The position numbers and the translations under genes are program-made. This document shows, piece after piece, positions 46,042 to 54,717 of a DNA stretch of 64,000 nucleotides. This DNA comes from an uncultured Actinobaculum sp. (GTDB taxonomy: Bacteria > Actinomycetota > Actinomycetes > Actinomycetales > Actinomycetaceae): positions 7,964 to 71,963 of the forward strand of contig CALIHR010000051.1 in assembly GCA_938020505.1 (NCBI GenBank), read 5' to 3'. Below the pieces are notes generated by a model, which worked only from the letters and a program-made list of their open reading frames with translations, did not search any database and had not been told where the DNA came from. How positions within the stretch are numbered: position 1 is the first letter of the stretch; every line of letters begins with the position of its first letter.

Positions 46042-47779
46042 GGTTCTCCCCTTCCGCCGCCTCCCCGACGCGGCCGTCGACGTTCTTCTTTTCTTCCGCC
46101 TTGTCTCCGGCGCCGGCGGCTTCCGGCGTCGGCCCCGCGACGACGACGGCGCCGCCCCAGACTTCCTCGGCCGCCGCAACCCGCAGCGTGAGGGGGTTCG
46201 TGTACTGCTCGCCGACCTCGCGCGGGACGCTGAGGAGGAAGGTCGAGCCCACGCCGATCTCGCCCGCGCACACGAGGCGGCCGCCGTGAAGCATGGCGTC
46301 CTCGCGCGCGATGGTCAGACCGAGGCCCGTGCCGCCGGACTTGCGCACCCTGGCGGTGTCGGCTCGCCAGAATCGATCGAAGACGTGGGCGGCCTGCTCC
46401 TCGGACAAGCCTATCCCCCTGTCGGAGACCTCGACGGCGACGGCGCTCTCGCCGCCGACCACCAAGACCCGCACGGGCTTGCCCTCGGCGTGCTCGAGGG
46501 CGTTGACGACGAGGTTGCGGACGATTCGCTCGATCCGCCGCGGCTCGACCTTGGCCTGCGTGTCTCCGCGCGACTCGACGATGACCTCCACCCCGTTGGA
46601 TTCGGCGAGCGGCTTCTGGGCCTTGACGACGGCGTCGGCGATCTCCCGCAGATCCGCCTTGGCGCTCGCCAGCGTCATCGCTCCGGCGTCGTAGCGGGAA
46701 ATCTCGAGAAGGTCGGAGAGCATGACGTCGAGGTTGATGAGCTGGTCGTGCTGCAATTCGGCGCTGCGTCGCAAAACTGAAGGGAGGTCGGTGCGCCTGT
46801 CGTAGATGAGCTGGCCCGCCATTCGGATCGTGGTGACCGGAGAGCGGAGCTCGTGCGAAACCGCCGAGACAAACTCCTGCTGCACCTTGGACATCCGCTC
46901 GAGCTGGGTGAACTGGTCCGAAAGCGAGGAGGCCATCTGATTGAAGGAGCGGGCGAGCTGCGCGAGCTCGTCGCGGCCCTTGACCTCCATGCGGGCGTCG
47001 AAGCCGCCCTGCGCCAGAATGCTCGCATTGCGCGAGGCCTCGTGGACCGGCCGCAGAACGAGGCGCACGATGAGGGCGGCGCTGACGGCCACGAAAAGGA
47101 GGAAGACGCTGGCGCCGACGGTCAGGATGCTCGTGACGATGCCCGTCGTGTACTCCTCGGACTCCAAAGAGTAGGCGACGTAGAACTGGTAGTATCCCGC
47201 GCCCGGGAGGTTGAGCCGCGAGCCGACGATGATTCCCGGAACCTTGCTTCCCGCGGACGTCTGCACTTCGATCGACTGCCAGTGCACGGCGTCGTCTTCG
47301 GCCACCGCCTTCTTCATCTCGGCGGTGATGCGCGTGCGGATGCGCGAGGAGGACTCCGTGGCGGGCTCGGCGATCTCGAACGACGTCGCCTCGGGCTGCT
47401 TGGGCGAGCGCAGCAAGGCCGCTCCGACGATGGCGCCGTCGGGGTTGTTCTGGGAGGCGACGAGCTCGTTCGCGATCTGCTGGAGCTGGCCCGCCGCGGG
47501 GGCGTTGGCCGTTTCAATCTGGGCTTCGGCCCGCGAGCTGGCGGAAGAGTACTGGTCGAGATGGGTGGAGACGGCCCGATCGAAAAGCTGGCGATTGACC
47601 TGGTGGAGCACGATCGTCCCGACGAGGCCGACGAGGAGGATGCCGATGACGCAGATGCTCGCCACCACCCTGGCGGTCAGGGAGGATCGAAGCCACTCGC
47701 GCAGCGCGCGCACGCGAACGCGGAGGGCTCCCGCGAGCCCTCCCCTCGCGCTGGCGCGCAAAGCGCGGGACGTGCTCAC
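46034..47779 (-). CDS. mtrB: Sensor histidine kinase MtrB
   Basis: A 581-residue kinase. TM1 is near residues 38-60 and TM2 near 205-227; between them lies the outside sensor domain. A HAMP domain (about 228-280) is followed by HisKA with SAVSHELRSPVTTIRMAGQ containing the phospho-accepting His, and a HATPase with the N box IERIVRNLVVNALEHAEG, G1 DRGIGLSEEQ and G2 GGTGLGLTIARE. The C-terminus has an Ala/Glu-rich tail. It starts at GTG, 10 bases after mtrA, and the end overlaps lpqB. MtrB regulates MtrA, controlling cell division and envelope genes in actinobacteria. Confidence 0.95.
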   Translation of the reverse strand: MSTSRALRASARGGLAGALRVRVRALREWLRSSLTARVVASICVIGILLVGLVGTIVLHQVNRQLFDRAVSTHLDQYSSASSRAEAQIETANAPAAGQLQQIANELVASQNNPDGAIVGAALLRSPKQPEATSFEIAEPATESSSRIRTRITAEMKKAVAEDDAVHWQSIEVQTSAGSKVPGIIVGSRLNLPGAGYYQFYVAYSLESEEYTTGIVTSILTVGASVFLLFVAVSAALIVRLVLRPVHEASRNASILAQGGFDARMEVKGRDELAQLARSFNQMASSLSDQFTQLERMSKVQQEFVSAVSHELRSPVTTIRMAGQLIYDRRTDLPSVLRRSAELQHDQLINLDVMLSDLLEISRYDAGAMTLASAKADLREIADAVVKAQKPLAESNGVEVIVESRGDTQAKVEPRRIERIVRNLVVNALEHAEGKPVRVLVVGGESAVAVEVSDRGIGLSEEQAAHVFDRFWRADTARVRKSGGTGLGLTIAREDAMLHGGRLVCAGEIGVGSTFLLSVPREVGEQYTNPLTLRVAAAEEVWGGAVVVAGPTPEAAGAGDKAEEKKNVDGRVGEAAEGENHE

Positions 47780-47789
47780 CCTCGGATGC

Positions 47790-48473
47790 TCACTCTTGGA
47801 CCGCCCCGGCCCGGTAGCCGACGCCGCGAACGGTCAGGACGACCTCGGGATGGTCGGGGTCGTGCTCGACCTTCGAGCGCAGGCGCTGTATGTGGACGTT
47901 GACGACCCGGGGGTCGTGGGACGACTGCCGGTATCCCCATACCTGTTCGAGGAGCTCCTCACGCGAGAACACCTGCCACGGCTTGCGCGCCAGGACGGAC
48001 AAAAGCTCGAACTCCAGCGGCGTCAGGTGGAGGACCTTGCCTGCCCGCTGCACCTGATGGGCCTTGAGGTCGATCGTCAGATCGGATACGCGCAGAACCT
48101 CGTGCTCGGGCTCCTGGCGGCGAAGGCGGGCCTTGACCCTGGCCAGGAGCACGGAGTTCTCAAACGGCTTGGTGACGTAGTCGTCCGCCCCGGCCTCCAG
48201 GCCCGCGATGACGTCGACGGAATCCGTTCGGGCGCTCATCATGATGATGGGCACGTCCGACTCCTCCCTGATGAGACGGCAGACCGAGACGCCGTCCAGC
48301 CCCGGAAGCATGACGTCGAGCAAAACGAGGTCTGGCCGATCCGCCCGGAAAAGGGGAAGCGCGTTGTTGCCCGTCGCGCACACGCTCACCTCGAAGCCCT
48401 CCGATTCGAGCAGAAGCGCGAGCATCTCCGCAATGCTCGGATCGTCGTCAACAACAAGGATACGTGTGCTCAT
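47790..48473 (-). CDS. mtrA: Response regulator MtrA
   Basis: A 227-residue OmpR-type regulator. The receiver domain has VVDDDP at 7-12, the phospho-Asp in LVLLDVMLPGLDG, and KPFENSVLLARVKA. A winged helix (about 130-225) has LTPLEFELLSVLARKPWQVFSREELLEQVWGY. It is highly similar to actinobacterial MtrA. It is the first gene of mtrA-mtrB-lpqB. MtrA controls cell-cycle and wall-related genes in relatives, and it is often essential. Confidence 0.96.
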   Translation of the reverse strand: MSTRILVVDDDPSIAEMLALLLESEGFEVSVCATGNNALPLFRADRPDLVLLDVMLPGLDGVSVCRLIREESDVPIIMMSARTDSVDVIAGLEAGADDYVTKPFENSVLLARVKARLRRQEPEHEVLRVSDLTIDLKAHQVQRAGKVLHLTPLEFELLSVLARKPWQVFSREELLEQVWGYRQSSHDPRVVNVHIQRLRSKVEHDPDHPEVVLTVRGVGYRAGAVQE

Positions 48474-48595
48474 ATGCCTATAGTCTCATGTTTATGGGTG
48501 ATTTTCGCGGATGCCCACGCTAGTTGGAGACCGTGGGTCTCAAACGGCGGGTGTGGCCGGCGGGGGCGCGTCGATGCGGTCCGAAGCCGCCGCAG

Positions 48596-48829
48596 TCAGT
48601 CGATTCGACGCGCTTCGTGCTCCAAAAGAACCGGAATCCCGTCGCGCACGGGATAGGCGAGCCTCGGATCCGCCCCCTCTGCGGCGACGAGCTCCACGCC
48701 CTCGGGCCCGTCGGAAAGCTCCAGCTCGGCTCCGCTCACGGGACAGCGCAGCGCGTCGAGCACCCATTCGGGGAGCTCCGGCCGCGCCGCCGGGCCGGGC
48801 GACTCTTCACGTCCTTCTCGCGGGGTCAT
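48596..48829 (-). CDS. Trm112-like protein
   Basis: A 77-residue protein; residues 1-20 are Pro/Glu-rich and variable. The rest has LRCPVSGAELEL and LAYPVRDGIPVLLEHEARRI, the Trm112/UPF0434 signature. Trm112 proteins are small zinc-ribbon partners of methyltransferases; here only one Cys is present, so zinc binding is doubtful. The ATG overlaps the DUF3499 stop (ATGA). Its place before mtrA is typical. Confidence 0.85.
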   Translation of the reverse strand: MTPREGREESPGPAARPELPEWVLDALRCPVSGAELELSDGPEGVELVAAEGADPRLAYPVRDGIPVLLEHEARRID

Positions 48830-49272
48830 TCTTTGTCTCCCTCGTCGTCGGACTCCTGTTCCTCAGTCCACGGGTCGGACGCGTCGGCGCCCTCCTCCGG
48901 GCTCGGAACGAGGCTGAGCCGCGCCCTCGCCCGGGGAGGGGCGGCGATGTCCGCCGGTCGGCGAACCTCGCGGCGCGCGGGCTCGGGCGCCGGCGGCTCA
49001 CGCAGGGAAGCCTCCCGAATTGCGTCGGCCAACGCCATGAGGTCGTTGGTCGAAGGCGGCGCCGGGGCGAATTCTGTTTGAAGCCTGACCATCTGCCATC
49101 CGTGCGGAACGGTGACGGATTTGACGTGCGCGGCGCACAGGTCGAACGCCCCCGGCTCGGCCGCCGGAGACAGCGGCCCGATAACCGCGGTGGCGTCTTC
49201 GTACCCGTACGTCATCGTCGCTACGGCGGGCTCATGGCAGGACTGACGGGAACACTGACGGACGTGGCTCAC
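48826..49272 (-). CDS. DUF3499 protein
   Basis: A 148-residue actinobacterial protein of unknown function. GTG 49272 is used; no start is well supported, but the family begins at or near this point. The core RQCSRQSCHEPAVATMTYGYEDATAVIGPL, with two Cys, and FDLCAAHVKSVTVPHGWQMVRL, with Cys and His, make a small zinc-ribbon-like domain. The rest is Glu/Arg/Pro-rich and acidic at the end. It is divergent from the zincin-like gene and coupled to the Trm112-like gene. Confidence 0.85.
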   Translation of the reverse strand: MSHVRQCSRQSCHEPAVATMTYGYEDATAVIGPLSPAAEPGAFDLCAAHVKSVTVPHGWQMVRLQTEFAPAPPSTNDLMALADAIREASLREPPAPEPARREVRRPADIAAPPRARARLSLVPSPEEGADASDPWTEEQESDDEGDKE

Positions 49273-49330
49273 AGCCACCAACGGTACCATCACCGGCGCG
49301 AACGGCGCGCGGGACGCTAGGCTTGAACAC

Positions 49331-49765
49331 ATGCCGCGTTCTTACATCCCTTCTCGCGGCCACGCCCGGCGCCGCGACCGCCACGGGCGCGGGCTGCGCG
49401 GCCCCGTCATCCCTTTTTCAGTTCCGGCTTGGCGCACGCGCGCCGATGAGTTCGACGACGTCGTCGCCGCGGATTTGGCGCAATACCGACGAATACTCGG
49501 CGACGAGATGGCCCACATCGACTACGGGGTGCTCGACGTGCCCGAGAGCGATCCTGCGCCGTGGGAGCGCGGAATCCCGCTGGCCAGATACCTGCCCTTT
49601 GAGCGCGGGGCGCAGATCACGGGGCGGATTGTCTTCTACCGCATGCCCATCCTCCAAGCGGCGAAACGCACACTCGATCCGCGTGTGTTCATCCACGACG
49701 TCGTGACCGAGCAGCTGGCGAGCGCCCTGGGCCGGCCCGCCGAGGAGATCGACTACCTGAGGTGA
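49331..49765 (+). CDS. Metallopeptidase-family (minimal zincin-like) protein with degenerate active site
   Basis: A 144-residue protein in the place of the actinobacterial metallopeptidase family between DUF3499 and DUF5719. The first part has RRDRHGRGLRGPV, typical of this subfamily, followed by a core RRILGDEMAHIDYGVLDVPES and the site FIHDVVTEQLASALGR. Canonical members have HExxH; here it reads HDVVTEQ, so the catalytic Glu position is changed. As this form recurs in actinobacteria, it is probably a non-peptidase or differently acting member. The start MPRSYIPSRGHARRR overlaps nothing. It is convergent with DUF5719. Confidence 0.75.
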   Translation: MPRSYIPSRGHARRRDRHGRGLRGPVIPFSVPAWRTRADEFDDVVAADLAQYRRILGDEMAHIDYGVLDVPESDPAPWERGIPLARYLPFERGAQITGRIVFYRMPILQAAKRTLDPRVFIHDVVTEQLASALGRPAEEIDYLR

Positions 49766-49771
49766 GCCGCC

Positions 49772-51199
49772 TCATCCCAGGGCGATTCTTCGGCTTTCCT
49801 CCGCGAGCCCGGAGGAGGCGAGCGGAACCCAGTCGATGCCGACGCCCTCGTTGATCTCCGCGGACGTCGCGACGGCGGCCGAGACCGGCGCATCCGACTC
49901 GTAGCGGACCGCCACGGCCCCCTCCGGCAGTTCGAGCACTCCCTGAGCGGCCGGGCCTATGCTCGCGCGCACGGGCGCCATCTCGCGCCCCGACTCCGAT
50001 ATCGGCGTGGCGACGACGTTGGCGCGCCGAGCGCCCGCCACCGCCACTATCCGCGCCTTGGCCGCGCCGTAGACGGCCGACCCGGACGTCGCGGCGGGCC
50101 GGGCTGCGGCCCATGCGTCGTCGGTCGGAGCGCCCTCGGCTTTCCTGGAGGTCGATCGGGCGCCGACCGCCACGGGCGCCGACGCCTCGACGGAGACCGA
50201 GGTTTGGCCTGCGGGAAGCCCTTCCAGCGAGAGGTCGAGAACCGCCCCCGGGGCGACCTTCACGCCCTCCCCGCCGGGGAGGGGCTTCTTTCCGGCGTCG
50301 GAGAAGGTCGATATGTTCACGGACACGGTCGAGTTGCTCGGATTGGCGATTCTCAGGCTGGCCGCGCCGGCGGCGTCGTCGATCCTGATCCCGGGGATCG
50401 TCAGGCTGCGCCCCGCCTGGGAAGGCGTGACGAAGCTGACTCCGGCGGGCGTGTACCCGTCGAGCGCCGTCGCCTGCATGGAGACGGCCACCCCGCCCGA
50501 CTGGGCGGTGATGTGGAAGGCGACGCGGTCCTGGTCGGAGAGCGAGCCGTCGAGCAGAACCCGCTTCGTCTCCCCCGCGGGCACGACGACGGTGCTGTTG
50601 GCGCCGAGCTCGGCCTTGCCGATTCCGGCGTGCGCGGCGACGGAGACCGTGACCGGCTTGGCGCCGGGATTGGCGAGGATGAGCTGATTGGAGACCCCGA
50701 CCTTGGCCGACGAGCCGACGATCCACTGGTCGAGGGACGGCCTTTGGCAGGGGTTCATGGCGATGCCGCGCAGATCGCCCGCGGCCGCGCTGTGAAAGGT
50801 GCCCGCCGCAAGCTCCGCCGCGCCGGTGGCGACGGAGTCGGTTGAGACCGTGCCCGTCAGCGGCGATTCGCTGGAAGAGAAGGCCAGCTTTCCGACGGCG
50901 GGGACCTTGCGCTCGCCGTCGATGCGCGTGCGCGGGGCGTCGCGGCCCTCGGTCGAGGCGGCTGCGATCCACGAGCGCACTCTGATCGACTCGTTGACCT
51001 CGCCCACGTTGACGCCTTCGGCGACGGTCCGCTGGAGTTTGCCGCCGCAGGCGAAGCTCAAAGGCGCGGGCGGCGCGGCGACGGCGGAGGCCGAATGCCT
51101 CTGCGGGGTTTGGACGGAGCGCGCCTGTGAGACGGCCAATGCCCCTCCCGCGCACGCGACGGCGAGGGCCGAGACCCCGCCGACGATTCGATGCTTCAT
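49772..51199 (-). CDS. DUF5719 exported protein
   Basis: A 475-residue protein of the family that follows the large GT2 in actinobacteria. The ATG overlaps the GT2 stop (ATGA). A signal-peptide-like N-terminus (MKHRIVGGVSALAVACAGGALAV) is followed by a beta-rich protein with many GAGRRAN-, LRIANPSNSTVSVNIS- and GVAVSMQATALDG-like strands. It would work outside the membrane next to the GT2; its function is unknown. The conserved Asn-Pro-Ser-type strands resemble Ig-like repeats. Confidence 0.8.
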   Translation of the reverse strand: MKHRIVGGVSALAVACAGGALAVSQARSVQTPQRHSASAVAAPPAPLSFACGGKLQRTVAEGVNVGEVNESIRVRSWIAAASTEGRDAPRTRIDGERKVPAVGKLAFSSSESPLTGTVSTDSVATGAAELAAGTFHSAAAGDLRGIAMNPCQRPSLDQWIVGSSAKVGVSNQLILANPGAKPVTVSVAAHAGIGKAELGANSTVVVPAGETKRVLLDGSLSDQDRVAFHITAQSGGVAVSMQATALDGYTPAGVSFVTPSQAGRSLTIPGIRIDDAAGAASLRIANPSNSTVSVNISTFSDAGKKPLPGGEGVKVAPGAVLDLSLEGLPAGQTSVSVEASAPVAVGARSTSRKAEGAPTDDAWAAARPAATSGSAVYGAAKARIVAVAGARRANVVATPISESGREMAPVRASIGPAAQGVLELPEGAVAVRYESDAPVSAAVATSAEINEGVGIDWVPLASSGLAEESRRIALG

Positions 51200-54100
51200 C
51201 ACTCGCCCGCCCTCCTCTTCTTCAGCGGCAGGGCTGTGACTGCCGCCGCGACCGCCACAATCGCCTGGCACGCGGCCACGAACAAGCCGCGGCCCGTGTC
51301 GAAATCGACCTCCAGGCGCCCGCCGCCGCTGGGAAGCCTCCAAGCTTGGCGCCATCCGTCCTTGACGGGCTTAAGCTCCTTTCCGTCGAGGCTCGCCCGC
51401 CACCCCGAATCCGCCCGCTCGGCCAAGGCGATCCGCCCGCCCCCGTCCGAGGACGGGATGCGCGCGTCGGCCGAGACGCCGCCGGAGGGCAGATCCCTCC
51501 ATTTTTCTCCCTTGCCCGCGGTGAGCCTCGACGTCGCGTGACCCTCTTGGCGGACCCGCCAGAAGGAGCCGGCTTCGGCCGTCGTCACGTACTCGAGCCC
51601 CTCAACGGAGTTGAGTTCTGAGACGAGGGCCCGATTGGCCGGGCTGTCGTCCCTTTTGACGAGCACCACCGAGACGGCGTGCTCGGCGACGGTCCGTGTG
51701 AAGCCCTCGGAGTCTCCCGCGAGCGAGGCGATCGCCCGCGTCAGGGAGAGGTCGGCGGCGTCGCCCTTGGACATGAGCGAGGCGACCATCGACGTCTCGT
51801 GAAGCTCGGCGCCGTTGCCTCGCCACAGGCGCGCCTGGATGCCTCCCTCGACGGTCGAGAGAGCCAGCACCCTGTTGCGCTTCGGACCCTTTTGGTCCGA
51901 GACGGCGATCGCGGGCGCCGCGCTGGACTTCACCTCGGAAAGGGCGAGCTTCGCGACGTCGTTGGGCGTCCTTTTGAGCGTGGCGAGGCCCCACGCTCCG
52001 ACGAAGGCCAGCGTCGCCGCGCAGGCCGCCGCAGTCGCGGCGGACAGCCCGATCTGGACGAAGGAGAAGGAACGCTCCTTGAGGTCCGTTCGGAGCCCGT
52101 CGCCCGCGCTGACGAGGGAGACGAGAAGGCCGAGGAAGGCCAGCGAAAGGCCGATTCCGGCCCATCCGCGCACGGACAGATAGCCGTTGCCGTCGACGAT
52201 CGAGCCCGTTCGGACGGCCAGGCACGCCGCGGCCCACGCCCAGCCCGTTCCGAGCAGGGCGAGGCCGGCTCGAATGGAACTCGAATTGCGCTTGCGCACG
52301 AGGGCGAGCAGCGCGAGGGCGAGAAGAATCCCCGGCGCCACGAGCGAAACAGCCTCCAGCAGGGTCCCCGGCGCCCCCACGGTCGACGTCGGGGAAAAGC
52401 TGAGGAGCCCCGCCTTGGAGGGCGCGGCCGAGACGGGCTGCCCCGGCGTCGAGGCGAAAAGCCTCCACGGCGCGTCGGAGTTGAGCGCCGCGCGCAGGGT
52501 CGGGGCGAGGGCCGCGAGGGCCGGAACGGGAAGCCACAGCCAGTGCCAGCGGCCCTTTGACCGAGTGAAGAAGCCGACGACGGCGAGGAGAACCGCCGGA
52601 GCGAGGGTTGCGGGCGCCGCTGCGGACATGTAGGCGGCGAGAATGGCGGCCGAGCCGAGGGCCGGAACGGAGCCTGTGCGCCATGCGGCAACGGCCGCCC
52701 TCAGCGCGAGCGGGGCGAGCGCGTGCCACACGACGGCGGCCGTGTGGCCCGAGGAAACGGCGGCCAGCAGCGGCGGGGCGAACGCCCATCCGAGCGCGCC
52801 AAGCGCGCGAACCTGCGGGGAGTTGGTCAGGACCCTGAATCCGAGGAAGCCGGTGAGGGCCGAAAGCGCGACGCCGCAGACGACGATCGCGCCGGCGAAC
52901 GAGCCCAGGGTGGAGCCGGTGAGCCCGACGAAGGGCGCCAGAAGGATCCACAGGGCGTCGACGGGGGCCGCGAGACCGTCGCCGGAGGGAAGCCAGGCGT
53001 GGGCGGCCGAATGGGCGAGGTCCCCGAAGGTCCACGAATCGCGGAGGAGCCCGCCTCCGGTCAGCTCGGATCCGAGGATGTCGATGGTCGCCAGCAGGCC
53101 GGCGGCCGCGGCGGCCGCGGCGGCGAACACCCCCCATTTGCGGGTGGAGGCACGCCATGCGCGCCGCTCTTGGAGAACGATGGGGTCCGGGCGGTTGGCC
53201 AGGGTTTCGGCCTCGATGCGGGCCCATCGCCGCGCGCGGCGCCCGACGCGGACGTCCCGCCCGCTGGCCTCAAGCCCGGCTACGACGGACGCGGGGACCT
53301 TGCGCACGCGCCTGAGCCTGGCCCTGGCCGCGAGCGCCTTCGGCAGCATCCCGATCATCGCGCCGACGGCGGACAGCTCCTGCGCCGCCAAACCCGGCTC
53401 CTTCGTCAGAAGCCGGGCAAGCGCCCGAATCGGGCCTCCGAGAACATAGCCGAAAACGGCGAAGGGCAGCCAGAGGGCGCGGGCTGCCACGAGCGAGTTG
53501 TACAGCTGGGCGGCCCGCCGCTTTCCGTACGACTGCTTGCCCTTGGCGAAGCTCACCCTCTCGTGCTGGATCGAGGCGCCGGGGCTGATGGCGACCCTCC
53601 ACCCGGCGGCCCTGAGCCGTCGCGAGAATTCGAGCCCGTCGCCGAAGGGGCCGAGGGCGGTGTCGAGCCATCCGACCTCTTCGGCCGCGGCGAGCCGCAC
53701 GAGCATTCCGGCGGTTCCGATTCCCAGAACGTCGCTTCGGATGTCGTACTGGCCTTGGTCGCGCTCTCCTACGTCGATCTCGGGGACCCTGCGCCCGCTG
53801 CGCGTGGCCCGTATGCCGACCTCGACGAGTTGCTCGGGATCGTCCCAGTCAACCTGCTTGGGGCCGACCGCCCCCAGTTTCGTCGAGCGCTCCCCCACCG
53901 CCGTCAGCTCGGACAGGCAGTCGTAGGTCGGGGCCGAATCCTCGTGCAGGATCCACACCCACGGCTCGACAACCGTGACCTCCCGGAGCGCCCGCGCGAC
54001 GACGGTCGCCAGATTCGGACACTGCCCGACGAAAACCGTGGCGGTCGACACCGAGCCGCACGTCGACTCGACGGCGGCCCGAACGGTCGGGTCCTCCTGG

Positions 54101-54243
54101 GCGGCGACGGCCACGACGAGCCGCGTGGGCCGCTGCTTTCCGGCGGCTACAGCAGTCAGCACCCGCTCCGCGCGGGTGCTGAAACTGCGCACTGCGAGAA
54201 TCGCAAGAACGTCCTCGCGCACCGCCCAGGATTCAGGCGCCAC
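51199..54243 (-). CDS. Large GT2 glycosyltransferase with polytopic membrane half
   Basis: A 1014-residue protein. The N-terminal 300 residues form a GT2 domain: the acceptor turn WVWILHEDSAPTYDCLSEL holds the DxD-like DS and EDS, followed by AVGPKQVDWDD and GPFGDGLEFSRRLRAAGWRVAI with the catalytic E. Residues about 380-1000 carry about 12 TM segments with outside loops, as in actinobacterial envelope transferases. It starts at GTG 54243, 11 bases within the whiB gene's end, and is coupled to DUF5719. It likely adds sugars to a cell-wall polymer; the acceptor is unknown. The WhiB-GT2-DUF5719 order is typical of actinobacteria. Confidence 0.85.
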   Translation of the reverse strand: MAPESWAVREDVLAILAVRSFSTRAERVLTAVAAGKQRPTRLVVAVAAQEDPTVRAAVESTCGSVSTATVFVGQCPNLATVVARALREVTVVEPWVWILHEDSAPTYDCLSELTAVGERSTKLGAVGPKQVDWDDPEQLVEVGIRATRSGRRVPEIDVGERDQGQYDIRSDVLGIGTAGMLVRLAAAEEVGWLDTALGPFGDGLEFSRRLRAAGWRVAISPGASIQHERVSFAKGKQSYGKRRAAQLYNSLVAARALWLPFAVFGYVLGGPIRALARLLTKEPGLAAQELSAVGAMIGMLPKALAARARLRRVRKVPASVVAGLEASGRDVRVGRRARRWARIEAETLANRPDPIVLQERRAWRASTRKWGVFAAAAAAAAGLLATIDILGSELTGGGLLRDSWTFGDLAHSAAHAWLPSGDGLAAPVDALWILLAPFVGLTGSTLGSFAGAIVVCGVALSALTGFLGFRVLTNSPQVRALGALGWAFAPPLLAAVSSGHTAAVVWHALAPLALRAAVAAWRTGSVPALGSAAILAAYMSAAAPATLAPAVLLAVVGFFTRSKGRWHWLWLPVPALAALAPTLRAALNSDAPWRLFASTPGQPVSAAPSKAGLLSFSPTSTVGAPGTLLEAVSLVAPGILLALALLALVRKRNSSSIRAGLALLGTGWAWAAACLAVRTGSIVDGNGYLSVRGWAGIGLSLAFLGLLVSLVSAGDGLRTDLKERSFSFVQIGLSAATAAACAATLAFVGAWGLATLKRTPNDVAKLALSEVKSSAAPAIAVSDQKGPKRNRVLALSTVEGGIQARLWRGNGAELHETSMVASLMSKGDAADLSLTRAIASLAGDSEGFTRTVAEHAVSVVLVKRDDSPANRALVSELNSVEGLEYVTTAEAGSFWRVRQEGHATSRLTAGKGEKWRDLPSGGVSADARIPSSDGGGRIALAERADSGWRASLDGKELKPVKDGWRQAWRLPSGGGRLEVDFDTGRGLFVAACQAIVAVAAAVTALPLKKRRAGE

Positions 54244-54583
54244 GGGCCCGGCGGCGTTCGCGAGAGATTCTTCTGCGGTCGTTGTCGGACATCCCGCCCC
54301 AGATTCCGTGGCGGATGTCGTTGGAGATGGCGTATTCGAGGCACTCGGCCTGGACCGGGCACGAAGCGCACACGCTCGTCGCCGGAGCCGTCGACCCGCC
54401 TTTCTCCGGGAAGAAGATGTCGGGATCGGTCTCGGCGCACAAGGCGAAGTCTTGCCAGCGGAGCTCTTCCGCAGAGGCCTTGTCGTAACCGAGGTCGAAG
54501 ATGTCCGTCATAAGGAGCTGAGCCTCTTCGACATGTGAGTCCGCGCCGGTGTGTGCATTCGGAGCAGAAAGAGATTTAAGCAC
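54233..54583 (-). CDS. WhiB family iron-sulfur transcription regulator, WhiB2/WhmD-like
   Basis: A 116-residue protein. GTG 54583 has the strong GAGGAGG site five bases upstream, so the ORF is not extended to the upstream ATG. The four Fe-S cysteines are at about 49, 72, 75 and 81 (C-x22-C-x2-C-x5-C), with ALCAETDPDIFFPEKGGS and SVCASCPVQAECLEYA. The family loop GIWGGMSDNDRRR follows, and the C-terminus is basic for DNA contact. WhiB2/WhmD acts in septation and cell division in relatives. It overlaps the large GT2 gene by 11 bases, so they may be co-expressed. Confidence 0.93.
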   Translation of the reverse strand: MLKSLSAPNAHTGADSHVEEAQLLMTDIFDLGYDKASAEELRWQDFALCAETDPDIFFPEKGGSTAPATSVCASCPVQAECLEYAISNDIRHGIWGGMSDNDRRRISRERRRARGA

Positions 54584-54616
54584 GCTGTCCTCCTCAGGGC
54601 TTACTACACGTAAATT

Positions 54617-54626
54617 ACACATGTGT
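54617..54626. promoter_or_regulatory. Perfect palindrome in the whiB/hisN divergent region
   Basis: ACACATGTGT lies in the 134-base gap between the divergent whiB and inositol-phosphatase-family genes, 34 bases before the whiB start. It could be an operator. No -35/-10 pair was read with confidence. Confidence 0.35.
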
Positions 54627-54717
54627 GATCCACCGGCCGTCAAGGCCTTCCGATCCACCCCGAGATTGATTTACGGGCATCTGTACCCATTCTCGAGAAG
54701 TGTGCAAACATGAGTGC

